This document shows, one piece after another, positions 23,065 to 34,537 of a DNA stretch of 64,000 bases (the first letter of the stretch is position 1; every line of letters starts with the position of its first letter). Position numbers and translations under genes: made by a program. The notes beneath the pieces are model-generated. The model was not told the DNA's origin. It was given only the letters and a program-made list of their open reading frames with translations, and ran no database searches. The DNA comes from Arcuatula senhousia (taxonomy: Eukaryota > Mollusca > Bivalvia > Mytilida > Mytilidae), in assembly GCA_963971305.1 (NCBI GenBank), contig OZ020311.1:3100001-3164000 (forward strand), in the 5' to 3' direction.

Positions 23065-23850
23065 TCTTTCGTTTTTAATATATTATTATACTTTATTGCA
23101 AAATTACACCCATAAGGGTCAAGCAATACATAGAGGTACAAACATACAACATATATATATAAACAGTTTCAATAACTCATCAACATCACATAAGAAAAAA
23201 AATCAAGTGGAATTAAACATTAGCTGACATGGACCTGTTTCTCAAATTCTAATGACTGTTGAATCAAGTCACACAGATCAGCCAATAACTCATTTGTCGG
23301 GACTAATAGAAATTTAATTTTATTAATAGGGCTAAGTTGGGGAATTTGTTGTTATAGTTATTTCTTATGTTATCGAAAAACAAATTTCGTAGATTATCGT
23401 AATATGAACAATTAAGAAAAAAGTGAAATTCATCTTTTAGGATGTTGCAACATTTACAGAGTCTTTCTGGTCTAGGAATTTTCTTGTATCGCCCGGTTTC
23501 GATAAATAGACAATGATCGCTAGTTCTAAATTGCGTTATAAGTTTACGTTTAAAAAAAATATATTTTTCCATATTTAAATCTGTCTTAAGCTGAATATAG
23601 ATAAAGTTTGGATTCTTCTGTTAAATTATTGAGTTTATCAAGATAACGTTTAACATACGCTTCTTTGATGACCTTATTTAATTCTCTTTTACTTTAAAAT
23701 TTAATTTTTGAGTAGTCTCTATCTGAATTAATAAAATCGTCAGAGTTGAGGTTAAATTCTTTAAAAACACTTAATGCATAGGTGCACCATGAATAGTAAC
23801 CATTTTCGTGTATTTCTTTATTAACATCATAAGCTTCTTTTAATATTATA
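23065..23850 (-). pseudogene. LINE 3' fragment
   Basis: Minus-strand remnant of a non-LTR retrotransposon. The region 23572-23303 is open and encodes a C-terminal zinc-knuckle segment, CKCCNILKDEFHFFLNC, the same layout (CxxC, then HF, then C) as CKLC-IHFVCRC in the LINE at the window start. Upstream sequence to about 23850 is A+T-rich with broken frames. The 3' tail, toward 23065, contains TTTTGCAATAAAGTATAATA on the minus strand. The RT catalytic part is missing, a usual result of 5' truncation. Confidence 0.75.
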
Positions 23851-24603
23851 TATATATCCAACCAAATTTATTCGCCAAAAGAAAGGGGGTCCCCTGGACC
23901 CACCTCTGCACATGAAAATGATGAGTATTGAAATGAAACAAAGCTATTGAACAACGATTTTATTTCTGTTCTTCATACCTATGTTGTGTGTTCTTCGCAT
24001 TTGATTGTTGTTGTTTTCCGGTTTTGGCCAGATTCGAATGCCTGTCTCTTTAGCAAGTCTTTGCCTCCTCAACATCATTCCGTCTTATGTGGTTTCTAAA
24101 ATTGTAACACTTGTTTGAAGTTTCAAAGTACTTGCTCTTAAAATATTCATTAATGACATGATAAAGCAAATGTGTAATATAAGCCAATTTTTCATACTAA
24201 GTCTTACAAATTACAACTTATTTGTTCATGCATACTTCTATTACTTACTAAAACACAATTTATAAGAAAAACAATTACATATATATTTTCATATTAATAT
24301 GTACGTCATTTTGAAAATGAATAATTAATAAGTTTTCTTGTTTATTTTCCTCCCCAGCAGGTACACTTGTAGCTGCCCATTCATTTTCTCAGCATTCATT
24401 GATTATTCCGTTAATAAATAATGTTTCAACTCCATTTAGCTTGTGTTTAAGTCCAATGATCTGTGATAAAAAAATAAACAACGCAGCAAGAGATCTTTTT
24501 TCTTTTTATTTGTACATTTATATATACATTTTGGATTTCCCAAATTTTCTAATAAGGTCAAAAGTTAAACCAGATTATTTATATTTTCTTCCTTTTTTTA
24601 CAG

Positions 24604-24656
24604 GTGAAGCCTTCTCTCACACAGAATGGCATGCCCAACCTGCAGGAGCAATCAAG
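24604..24656 (+). CDS. Candidate 53-bp host exon
   Basis: A strong pyrimidine tract (TATTTTCTTCCTTTTTTTAC at 24582-24601) and AG are followed by 53 bases near 50% G+C, then donor GTATGA. The surrounding sequence is about 70% A+T. In phase 0 it reads VKPSLTQNGMPNLQEQS plus two bases; in another phase EAFSHTEWHAQPAGAIK. Another good acceptor (TATTTTCCTCCCCAG) ends at 24357, and the sequence after it is open for about 50 codons. Together these suggest part of a plus-strand host gene with large introns. Function unknown. Confidence 0.35.
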
Positions 24657-24662
24657 GTATGA

Positions 24663-26640
24663 TTTTTTTTTGTTTTTATTGGAAATATTTAGTGTTTCAT
24701 TTTCCCTTTAGAATTTGTATTGGTTGAAAGAAAAATTGGGACGTCATCTATCTTTATTATGACAGAATGGTATAAAATCCTTGATTTTTATTAAAATTTT
24801 GCTTATAACAAGCTTTTTAAAAGAAAAACCACCTAATTTCAATCTAGTTTGTGCATCAAAGATATTTGGGCAACGAAGATTGAAACCATGAATAATTCTT
24901 TACTGTTTTAGCTTGTTTCTTCAATGTAGTTATAGTATGAAGTTAATTACCTTAAGTATTTGTGGTTAGGACATAGTTATTCATTTTGGTACGAATTACA
25001 GCTATGATTTACTATAGGGTATAAAAGTTTAGTATGAAAGTCATATATAATCGCTCCAAATGTTCCAAAAAGCGCCTATGGCGATGCCGCATATGTTGTT
25101 ACGGTGCCAAAATGCTTATATTTTTTCGCTGCGGTCGTCTTTGCATCTGTTGTAAAGTATTTCTTCATAGGTACTAAATGGATCTATGTTGATGAAATCG
25201 TATTTATTCATCTGGGTACCAATTGCTTACCTAGCGTGACGTGTTTGAATGGGTTGACCAACTTGTATGTGTGATGATGTTACATTTATTCGTCTTAGGT
25301 ACCAATTGCATCTAGCATGAAGTGTTCGGTTAGGATGCAATTAAGCATTATGTATTTTATGGGCTACCCAATGTATTTTGGTGAGGATATCATGTTTATT
25401 TCTTGCAACTATCGCGAAGCCTTATCTTTTTGTATGGAGTGCCAAAGTGCCAAATTTAAACAGATTTTTATTGTTTGCATAAAAATGATTTGAATTAGTA
25501 TCATATGTGACAATGTGTTCAAAGTTCTAAAATGTCTTTGACAGTATGTCGATCTTTTCAAAGTTTGATCAAGTTTGCTAAGCCCTGAAAGTTCTTGGCA
25601 GCGTGTTCCGAACCCGGACAGTTCTTGTCATTGTTTTCTACCTCCTGAAAGGTTTTGAAACTGTGCTTCCATAAAAAAAGTATAATTTTATTCAAATTTT
25701 ATGCTAATAAAGATTATTTCCATTTGTCTCCGAGCAATGCAGTAAAAAGTTATTTATTCCATCGAACTATGCTGTTTTCACAGGCCAATTGCAGTTTAAA
25801 GCTGTAGATATGACAAAACTGGCCCTTTAACTTTAGAGTATCTAGGTCCACACCTGCTCAAAATGCTGCAGCTTTATAGGACTGGAACGATAACAAATGG
25901 AATTTCCCGTGTGAACACCCAGAAAAGACTTTTAGTGATGAAATTAACTCAAATTATCTGTAGCATTATTTCCTGATTATTGGCATCAAATACTGGTTGT
26001 TAATATTCTCCATTCTATTTGATCTTATCAGAACACGAAATCCGCCCGCCGATTAAACGAATTAAGTAATCATTACTCTATGACACAATCCATATTTGCA
26101 TCTATAATACTTCTGTCTTTTAATGTCGATATTAACTTGAAATATACATCAAAAACTCGACATTCCATCGCCATGACATTTTCTTGGAAAAACCCAAAAT
26201 TAACTGGTAATTAATATTCTATAGGCTTTGCTTTAGCATCAATAGTAAAAGACTGCACTTGACGACGTCACTATAACATCGAAATCGGTGGGAAAATCTC
26301 AAAATATAAATTGACTTAATTGACCAGCTGCACTTTTAATCTGCAAACCAATATCACAACAAAACAAAACAAACCGTTCTTAATAGTGACAGATGCGAGT
26401 AACTCATTGGATTTCACAAAAAGGGATTCCATAAAAGATCCTGAACAACCTTAAAAGGAGAAAAGACCGACCTTAAGATAACACTAAAGGAACACATTCC
26501 CATGACATTAAAGCAAATTACATACATTTTCTGTCAAAGAGAAAAACATGATATTATATGTATTTGACAACCGTCTTTAAATGATTAATTAACAGCAAAA
26601 GCTTAAATTGAAATACAAATGACAACAAAGTTCCAGACAA
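24663..26640. other. Non-coding interval with a decayed tandem repeat
   Basis: No gene supported. Within 25190-25340 the block GGTACCAATTGC with TATTCRTC upstream and CTAGCRTGA downstream occurs twice, 83 bp apart (25215, 25298). Confidence 0.45.
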
Positions 26641-26645
26641 TAAAT

Positions 26646-26800
26646 TTTGCTACGCCTGACGCGCGTTTCGTCTATTCAAGACTCATTAGAGGCGCTCTAC
26701 CAAAAATATTGAAAATGCCAAACACTATATGATAATGAAAAGCATAGAACATTAAATCAAAAATGACTAAAACATTAAAATAAAACTGACGTCTTTATAT
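26646..26800 (-). repeat. Retrozyme fragment with mutated hammerhead
   Basis: Minus-strand piece of the retrozyme: hammerhead at 26652-26695 and part of the adjacent body (GGCATTTTCAATATTTTTGG). The core reads CTAATGA instead of CTGATGA, a change at an essential G, so cleavage should be lost. GAAA and GTC are intact. Confidence 0.8.
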
Positions 26801-27404
26801 TTTGCATGTAATACATGCGACAATGCATTGTTTGGAGCAACTTCTCTTTTTGTATTGCATTATCAAAGACATTTGATTGTAGATTGAGCTTACAGAACTT
26901 AAAAACCTAAAAAAATCAACCGAGCAGAACTCACTCTACGACTCGTTTTTTGCAATTTTAATGTCTCAGGTTCTCTATTGTAAAATTGGACTTTTATATA
27001 TTTGATTTTTACCGTGTGTGTTTATTTTTTGTGCTTTGTTCAAGATAACCAGTAAGGGAAAGTTGGGCCCAAAAACTAGTTCAACCCCAAAGGTAGGCTT
27101 TGTCAAAAGCATTGGGCGTTCCTGTTCTTTTTTATGTTAATTGTTCTTTATTCAGAAATGGGTCTTTTACTGATAAGTTTGTGTATCGTATGCAATATAT
27201 TTTTAATCTTGAGCTAATCAAAGAGGCAAGAATGGTCTCATTAAAGGCACACCCCATTAATCGTCTGTTCTGTTTGATTGAACATTATAAGTATTAACAG
27301 AGAGTTCTTAGTTACTGTAGTATAACTGGTGATTTTTATTCTGGTTTGAAGAAAACCAATTAGGGTAGGGGCGAAAATGTGGTGCACTATTCGACGGTCT
27401 ACAA

Positions 27405-27640
27405 AGGGATTTTTTACGTTCATGAAGCTTGGCACTCTCCACACACGTTGGCCCACTATGGTCAGCGGTCAGGGTTGTCAGACCTGACAACCCCCGCGGA
27501 TGAGGGCCACCATATTCAGCCACCTATAGTGTATACACCTTAGTCGATCTGTGGGTTGAGCACTGACCCGACGTCAGAATCCCAAGACCCTTAGTTGCCT
27601 TTTACGACAAGCTATGCTCTGCTGTGGGCCTTTTCGACCA
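27405..27640. repeat. GC-rich segment, possible SINE remnant
   Basis: Markedly richer in G+C than its surroundings. It contains TTAGTTGCCTTTTACGACAA, a block I associate with repeats common in mollusc genomes, and the inverted repeat GTTGTCAGACCTGACAAC. Assignment is by memory only. Confidence 0.35.
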
Positions 27641-27756
27641 TGGAATGCGAATTATTCATCAAGGTTAACTTGTTTGAAAAATAATCCTTATGGATCGATT
27701 ATGTTTAACATAAGCATGTACGTATACTACAAACACAATCTATATTTTATGGTAAA

Positions 27757-27960
27757 TAGAACATATCATATTGCAAATACCATAAACGGGTGTAAAACAG
27801 TTAGTTTAGTTTGGCTATATTGTATGTGCATATTTCAAGGATCATCTTATTAGCAGCATTTGAATCAGAACATTGAAAGGTAAAAAAAAACAAAAGTAAT
27901 AAAAAAAAATTACTAAAACCCACCGCCAAATCCAGGACCTGGTATTAAAAAACAAATGTT
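27757..27960 (-). repeat. Repeat H, diverged copy
   Basis: Minus-strand copy. The ribozyme region (27812-27860) reads ATGCTG, CTAATAA, a shortened stem II, GAAA and TATGCACATA (a possible 4-bp stem III). Core mutations make it inactive. A flanking block resembles CAAATACCATAAACGG. Confidence 0.55.
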
Positions 27961-28189
27961 GATTTAAAAAGTCGGAAATTTCAGTATTAAATCTATACGT
28001 TAGTTAGACTCCTGACGACCAAGCATGTGATTTTATTTTCATACGGTTATCAAAGTGCAAATATCAATAAGATACTAATATACAATTTATGATGAAAATA
28101 TAAGAAAACCCAACAAACAAACGTAAATTACACTCAAAGTATGTTTGCAAACCAAATAGTATAAAAACAACCATATCGACCTGTAAATA

Positions 28190-28545
28190 GGCATTAAAGT
28201 GCATTGAACGTTCAGTAAATTAACAGCCAATCGATAGTAACATTACTTATACTCAAATAAAGGTAAAAAACACTGTAATTTACTAAAAGTCACACAACCG
28301 TAAAAAATAGTAAATTGACAGTCAATTAAAAGTAAAATGGCAACTTGACTTAGCTAAATGGCTATAAATCAAAAGTAAATTGACGATCAGTCAAATATAT
28401 GAGTATAAAAACCAGTGCAATGACCAACAGTCAAATTACAGTAAACCAATATTACTTGACTCACAGTCAAGCAAAAGCAGAACATAATAATAATTTGACT
28501 GACAGTCATATATCAGCAAAACAACAGTAAATCAACTAATAAGTT
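28190..28545. repeat. Clustered TTGAC/GTCAA motif array
   Basis: Irregular array of short units, with inverted pairs TTGACAGTCAA (28316), TTGACGATCAGTCAA (28379), TTGACTCACAGTCAA (28455) and TTGACTGACAGTCA (28495), interspersed with AGTAAA. No coding. Similar TTTACT/GACTGT wording in opposite orientation occurs at 58650-58800. Confidence 0.55.
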
Positions 28546-29115
28546 CGCCGTTTTCACAATATTTTCGACAGGCAAAGAATAAACAAAGTTCCAATAGATC
28601 TTACGCAGTATTTAAACTTACAGGACGTGAATAGGTGAACAACAAGTACATTTGATCAATAAGCGACAACCTCCCAGTGTGAATAAGTTTTTTTTTATAT
28701 ACAGTGAGATCTTCTTTCAATTCGTGCCTGTTTTAATAGAGGTCCTTACCACCAAGTACTTAACAGGTATCATATACGGAATTTGTTTTATGTGGTTACT
28801 ACAAAAGCCACAAAAACGACAGCTTCCCTTAGACAAATACAAATAAAAGGGTTTGGTTGAAAGCAAATGAAATATAAGAAGCTAACTTGATGTTGAAAAA
28901 AAATATTTTAATATTTATCGCTTTGAATAAGTAACATCTATCTGTGGGATAGATCATAATTTTTTCCTGTTAATATGAAATGCATTTAGTGACGATAAAA
29001 GGACATGCAAGATTATTTATAAATATATTTGTATATCATTATTGTAGAATAACAGAATCAAACCCTACAAAACCTAAAATGGAAGAGGGGGTTTTATGTT
29101 TTATGCAACTGTTTA

Positions 29116-29380
29116 GGGACGGACCATTTAACTTGAAAGGAGTGGCCTTGGTTTTTTGTTTTGATCCGCACAGAGCGCGGACACAATATTTATTTTTCGA
29201 AGGCGTCGCGACAGAATTTTTTTTTCATTATCAGCATTATTTTTTATAGCAGAAATCCTTCTTCAGAATATTTTTTTTCTTACCCTCAGCTTCCAAAATA
29301 TTTTTTTCATCAAAAATAATTTTCAGAATATTTTTTTAGGAAAAAACCAAGGCCCCCCTTCAAGTTAAATGGTCGGTCCC
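29116..29380. mobile_element. Tourist-like MITE 2
   Basis: Termini GGGACGGACCATTTAACTTG and the inverted copy ending GGTCGGTCCC. TTA flanks both sides (29113-29115 and 29381-29383). T-rich interior with AATATTTTTTT units, as in MITEs 1 and 3. Confidence 0.85.
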
Positions 29381-29651
29381 TTATTTCAAAATACTTGTGT
29401 CAACTCCTGATAAGTACCATCGTAGTTTTCATTTCTGTAATACATGCAACCATCTTCTTTGTATTTGAAAAACATCTCTCTATTATACGTTCTGTAGCAT
29501 CATGGGTAGGTCAAACATATACCAAACTTTATATACTAGAACCAAAAAGCTACCATTTTACGTTTTATAGCATCTTGGATAGCTCATACACATCAACAAA
29601 CTTTGTGTACTTCATCCATTACACGTTCTGTAGCATCGTGGTTTGCTAATT

Positions 29652-29770
29652 CATATGACCAAAGAAGCAGTGGTACCAATGGGACATCCGAATGTCAAAA
29701 GTCCGAAAGGGCAGAGACAAAACATGTAAATACCAACGAGAACAGGACAAAAAAACAGACGACATAAAAA
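29652..29770 (-). repeat. PLE 3' tail fragment
   Basis: Minus-strand copy of the tail terminus (GGTACCACTGCTTCTTT), with GCCCTTTCGGACTTTTGACA. It points away from the PLE fragment that follows it on the plus strand, so the two are separate insertions. Confidence 0.75.
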
Positions 29771-29792
29771 AAAAACAAACAACCGTTTAAAC

Positions 29793-30516
29793 ACAGCTTT
29801 GGTTTCAAAAAGGTACAAATATCTGGTAGTCGATTATACAAAGATTTACTTTGTCATCAATGGATCTAAGAAAATGAACAAATTACAAATGACCAAATAA
29901 TCGACATGCTCCAGTTTCACATTGACAACTTATTCGTTCATTTTGGTGGACGTGATTTTCAGCAAACAATAGGGATTCCTTTGGGCACTAATTGGTCACA
30001 TTTGCTTACTGATTTGTTTCTTCATTCATAAGAAGCAGACTTATTACAATCACTTCTTGACAAAAAAGATCGAAGACTAGCATTCCCTTTTAATCTCATT
30101 TTCCGTTATATGGATGATGTCTTTTCACTGAACAGTTCTCGATTGGGTAATACATATCCCCAGGAACTTAAGATAAAGGACACTACAGAATATATGAAGT
30201 CTGCTTCATATTTAGATCTTCATATTGAAATAGACTCTCAAGGAAAACTTTCAACAAAGCTCTATGACAAAAATTTCTAATCGTCAACTTGCCTTTCTTG
30301 TGTAGCAACATTCCGTCCGCTCCAGCAGCTTATTGATTCGTTATTTCAGAGCCTGTGGGACATTCATCGATTATACACAGCCGAGCGTTATGTCTGACAC
30401 AAAAATTGCTCACACAGGGTTATGTTGCTTCTCGGTTGCTGTCTTCACTCTAGAAGTTTTACGGAAGACATCAGGCGCTTAAAGACAAATATGGGGTTTC
30501 GATCTTTCAGATGAGA
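29793..30516 (+). pseudogene. PLE reverse transcriptase pseudogene
   Basis: Clear relative of the RT at 35259-36383, matching about residues 110 to 365. Recognisable blocks: FGGRDFQQTIGIPLGTN, then a stop (TAA at 30028-30030) where the family has SYEAD, a YMDD-like box in place of YIDD near 30108, and KSASYLDLHIEIDSQGKLST. Several indels follow, including one that deletes the segment after LYDK. It cannot make a working protein. Confidence 0.9.
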
Positions 30517-30683
30517 GAATAATTATTATGGTAATCAATAACATTTCTCGCTACACTTAAGCGGCGATGTAAATACCCGTGATGTAGGTTTTATAACACC
30601 AGAAACCCTCATCATATGATCGGTTCTGGTCTGATGGTAAATCTACAACAAAAATGCAAATGATGTTCTTTTTACCATCATTA

Positions 30684-31024
30684 GGGACGGACCATTTAAC
30701 TTGAAGGGGGGGCCTTGGTTTTTTGTTTTGGCCAGAAATTTTTTTTCCGTGCAAAGCGCGGAAATAAAAAAATTATTTTGTGAATGCGTCATGACAGAAT
30801 TTTTATTTTTTGAAAGCGTCGCGACAGAATATTTTTTTTACTATTAGCATTATTTTATATGGCAGAAATTCTTCTTCAAAATATTTTTTTTTCTTACCCT
30901 CTGCTGCCAAAATATTTTTTTCATCAAAAATCATTTTCAAAATATTTTTTTCATCAAAAATCATTTTCAAAATATTTTTTTAGGAAAAAACCAACCCCCC
31001 CTTTCAAGTTAAATGGTCGGTCCC
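30684..31024. mobile_element. Tourist-like MITE 3
   Basis: Termini GGGACGGACCATTTAACTTG and the inverted copy ending GGTCGGTCCC, with TTA duplicated at 30681-30683 and 31025-31027. The interior carries a direct repeat of AATATTTTTTTCATCAAAAA. It is longer than MITE 2 through duplication of interior units. Confidence 0.88.
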
Positions 31025-31784
31025 TTAATTGCATTTTATACTAACAGATGTATTTATTTTTTTGTTTTTGATAGTTGTTATTTATCCATCTTAATAATGA
31101 TTTATACATGTAAAAGACAAACTTATTCCACAAAAGAGCGAAGCTCTTGCATTTTATTAACTTGTAAGCTCCCGCAAGGCGGGAGCTAAATTGCCTGAGT
31201 ATACGTACTATGATGCATGAAACCGGAATAGGTATAAGCTAGTCGACATATCCGCACCCAATGGCACGGAATGCAAAATTAATTTTCTACTTTGTAATTT
31301 GTATTTCTAAAATTAAAATACGTAAATATTGTATTAATATGAATATTTTGAATATTTCTAGCTATAGAGATTGCATGTAAAGATTTTTTAAATGAAAACG
31401 CTACATAATTCATTGACGTCATAATTGTTCAAAACAAAATGACAGAATTGCGGGAAACTGTCATTCTAATTTTTGTGGAACAACACAAAGCGTAATGTGC
31501 ATGGCTCTGCCGAAATATTTCTGCAGTCATAAAATTATAACCTTGTTCATGTTGTGTGTTGAACAGTAAACTATATTGTTTCGATTCTAAACTTTACATT
31601 CGAAAATGAAAGTAGAAAAAGGTGTCCTCTATGACGTCCGGTTATATCGTCTATTTTAAGCATATATATTATGACGTCATTTCTAGTTTGAGAGAGAAAA
31701 AACACTTCCTCGCTCTGTTTGCAGGTGCGCTCCTTTTCAAAACCATGCATAAGCTTGCATTTCTTGCTGTTATTAAAAAAATTA

Positions 31785-31992
31785 GGGGAAACCATTTGAT
31801 TCTGAAAAGGGGGGGGCTGCAGTATTGGTCGAGTCAGAAAATTTATTTTTGCGCCGTTTTGTGCCGCCGAGATTATTTATTTTTAATATACCATACTAGT
31901 AAAGAATCTTGGGACAGATTATTCATCTCCAATTTTTTTGCAGGCAAGATTATTTATTTACAAGAACCCGTCAGAACCAAATAGGTCATCCC
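31785..31992. mobile_element. MITE 4, related family
   Basis: Imperfect inverted termini GGGGAAACCATTTGATTCTG and GGGATGACCTATTTGGTTCT (right end, complement strand), flanked by TTA (31782-31784 and 31993-31995). Interior contains GATTATTTATTT twice. Sequence differs from MITEs 1-3, but the TWA duplication is the same. The overlapping open frame is incidental. Confidence 0.7.
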
Positions 31993-32054
31993 TTAAAATA
32001 TATCTGCGGGAGCTTATCAGGTTGAACCTGCATCATATTATTCTTGTCCTAATA

Positions 32055-32400
32055 TTATAAAGACCACACAAAGAAAGTAAGCTGGAGAGCAAATGAAAGT
32101 ATATACACCAGGAAGATATTTAAAAAAACCCTTGATAGGTGACCCCTCGTTGACAGGTACTTATAGAAAAAAAAATGTGTAGATAATGGATTCTTATCCA
32201 AACTAGGAATCTGTCGCATATAGTACATATGTAATTATACGCACTGTTTGTTGTTCACCTACATATTACATTCATGTACTGTCTAAGGTCTTTTGGAACT
32301 ACGTTTAATCAGTCTTCTTTATATAACTTAAATACTGTGAAAACGATTGACATTCACTAAGGATATTTAAATTTTCTGATAACGATTGCTTCTCTTATTA
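32055..32400 (+). repeat. Local repeat R, copy 1
   Basis: Begins AAAGACCACACAAAGAAAGT and includes AAGCTGGAGAGCAAA, CACTTATAGAAAAAAAA-like and CTGTCGC blocks, ending near AACGATTGCTTCTCTTATTA. Other copies: 34040, 34538 and 36790. Confidence 0.65.
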
Positions 32401-32569
32401 CTATCTACGATGCTACTGCTGATCTATATCTGGTTGAATGAATAACAAACTTTAATTTGGCCCTTTTATTTGTCATTAAACATATGTACACTTTGTGACA
32501 AAGACATACATATGCAATGAATGTAGTAGCAGAAGTTTCTTGCGTTTGATACGAAGAGTTTTGCGATTT

Positions 32570-33120
32570 TGTTGTATCTTGCACCATATAATGTTATTGG
32601 GGATCAAAAAGGGACAACATCAAGGAATAGAAATTTTTGTATTTGTGGTAGTTTATATTTGATACGATTTTATCATTCTTTTTTATTGTCTCAATTAATT
32701 CTGTCAACAAAATGTAATTAAAGCTTTGATGTATCTTGCACCATTACACTGTAACGAGGGGACAAAAAGGGGCCACACCCAAAAAATCTACTTTCTAATT
32801 TCTGGTCTTTACATTGAAATCATTGTAAATTCCCTGTCTGCGTTTTTAAATCAGGTTTGCAATATTTCCTTCCATTTTTTTGAAAACTAATGGTCAAAGT
32901 GGCCTAAAGCGCCATATGAAGTTGGTATAAATATGCATAAAATTGATTTAAACATGCATTAAAAGTCCACCAAAGAATAAACTTGTTAAAAGCTTTGTGA
33001 GTTCACCATGCGCTGTATGTGTCCAAAGCATTTTAAAATCAATATTGGACGTCAACCACACAGGGTTGAACATGTTGCGGTCGTATCTTGCTGTGCACGG
33101 CGTAGCTTTTTATTTATTTT
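32570..33120. repeat. Dispersed repeat with GGGACAAAAAGGGG blocks
   Basis: TGTATCTTGCACCAT occurs twice, about 160 bp apart (32571, 32729), each followed by an AAAAAGGG block. Further on it carries AAAAGTCCACCAAAG and CAGGGTTGAACATGTTGC, as in 11335-11760. Confidence 0.55.
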
Positions 33121-33624
33121 CTGGTTTGGAGACCATTAGCCAAGGATGGTAAAAAAGTAAATTGTAAAACATCAACTTTGCTGTCGGGTTTCAATTGTTC
33201 TCCGAGTAGATTAGTTTGTTGATATTTTGAAATTATTTCAAATTATTGAAAAGCACAAATACCCTATGGTGCTTATTTTTTCCAGGTAAATATGTTACAA
33301 ATAATGTTCGTTCATAAAAAAATATTATACGTACATTTCCAAAATTTTATAGTATAGATGATCTGTATATGGACAAATATTATGGTTTCAGTCTACACAT
33401 ACATTGTACTAGTAAGCAACCATGTGGATATTTGTAAGATACAAATTGATACTTTTTTACAGACATAGCAATTTTGTAAACTTTAGAAAAAAAATTAAAC
33501 CGAAACCCCCTTAACAACAATGACAAGTGTTATTTTATGGTCTGATAGTAATTCTTAAACGATAATGCAATATTAACAATCTTGTTCTTTGATCATCATC
33601 AAATGCAAATTACATTTAAGTACC

Positions 33625-33765
33625 AGACAATAAATTAACTATTCCTCACGCGCGTTTCGTCTATTCAACACTCATCAGAGGCACTCTACCCAAAATATTA
33701 CTAAGCTAAACATTATACCCAGATTATGAAAAGCATTGAATAATAAAACCAGAACTACATTACAA
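33625..33765 (-). repeat. Retrozyme fragment with mutated hammerhead
   Basis: Hammerhead at 33641-33684 (minus). CTGATGA and GAAA are intact, but the cleavage triplet is GTG, not GTC, and stems I and II each contain mismatches. Predicted inactive. Body sequence matches the array up to about 33760. Confidence 0.75.
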
Positions 33766-34039
33766 GACCCAAAGTATGTCTGTCTGATAAGATAGTTACT
33801 AAGTACTTAAAACATACCATATTATTTCATTTGATCCCCTGCTCCATTTGCAATTCATTTTATTTTGACTAGATAAACGATGCATTAAGATGTAATTAAA
33901 CTGATACATATTATTAATGCACTGAATTAATGATTTAAAAGATTTATATTCTTCGACAAAAGAGTCAGCTCTTACATTTTATGTTCTTGTTCTTTTTACT
34001 ACACATATAAAGTATTTGTTTTAAATTCTGATTATAATA

Positions 34040-34180
34040 AAGACCACATAAAGAAGGAAAAGCGGTAGCAAATGAAACTTTGGCCACCGGGAAGGTGTTT
34101 TAAAGTCTACTGATGACTACTCTTTGACAAGCAATTAGAAGGAATTCTTTATACAGTCTATGAAATAAGCTAGATGAATG
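34040..34180 (+). repeat. Local repeat R, copy 2 (partial)
   Basis: AAAGACCACATAAAGAAGGA, then AGCAAATGAAA and CCACCGGGAAGG, diverging after about 140 bp. Confidence 0.5.
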
Positions 34181-34537
34181 CTAGATTTCTTATTTCTGGT
34201 CACTTAAAATAAGTTATAAATATATCAACATCCATTTGAGTTCCTTGACCACAAACCCTATGGTGCACATATCATGTTACAGAATTTTCTTCACAAAAAT
34301 GAAAATATTTTACATGATTTCAAACATCACTTTGAAGTTGACAGTATACAAGTAACTAATGTTTAACTTTCACTGTCTTTATGGCCATCATGCCGATAGG
34401 TTACTGATTTTGCTGATAAAGATTCAGATGAGAGGGCTGATGAAAATCATCAGCTTTTCTTAGCTTGTTTCATAGACTGTATAGATATTTAGTACTCATC
34501 ATAAAGAGGGAAGCTGTCGTTTTCGTGACTTTTGTTA

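Larger units (their letters stand above)
22867..23908. mobile_element. TIR element split by inserted DNA
   Basis: Left end CAGTGGTGGGTCCA and right end TGGACCCACCTCTG are inverted and match the element at 6885-7044 (CAATGATTTC at 22938-22947 and CCAACCAAATTTATTCGCC at 23857-23875 correspond to adjacent parts there). Between about 22947 and 23850 lies unrelated DNA: a hammerhead-like segment and a minus-strand LINE fragment. Confidence 0.65.

Noticed and set aside
25783..25828. Acceptor-like TGTTTTCACAG followed by an open stretch QLQFKAVDMTKLAL and a stop
   Set aside because: Its phase does not fit the candidate exon at 24604-24656, and there is no other support.
31622..31984. 120-codon plus-strand open frame
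   Set aside because: Mostly inside MITE 4 and T-rich flanks; no motif.
34436..34454. CTGATGA within GCTGATGA-AAA-TCATCAGC
   Set aside because: A simple 8-bp hairpin with no GAAA core box at the right distance; not a hammerhead.
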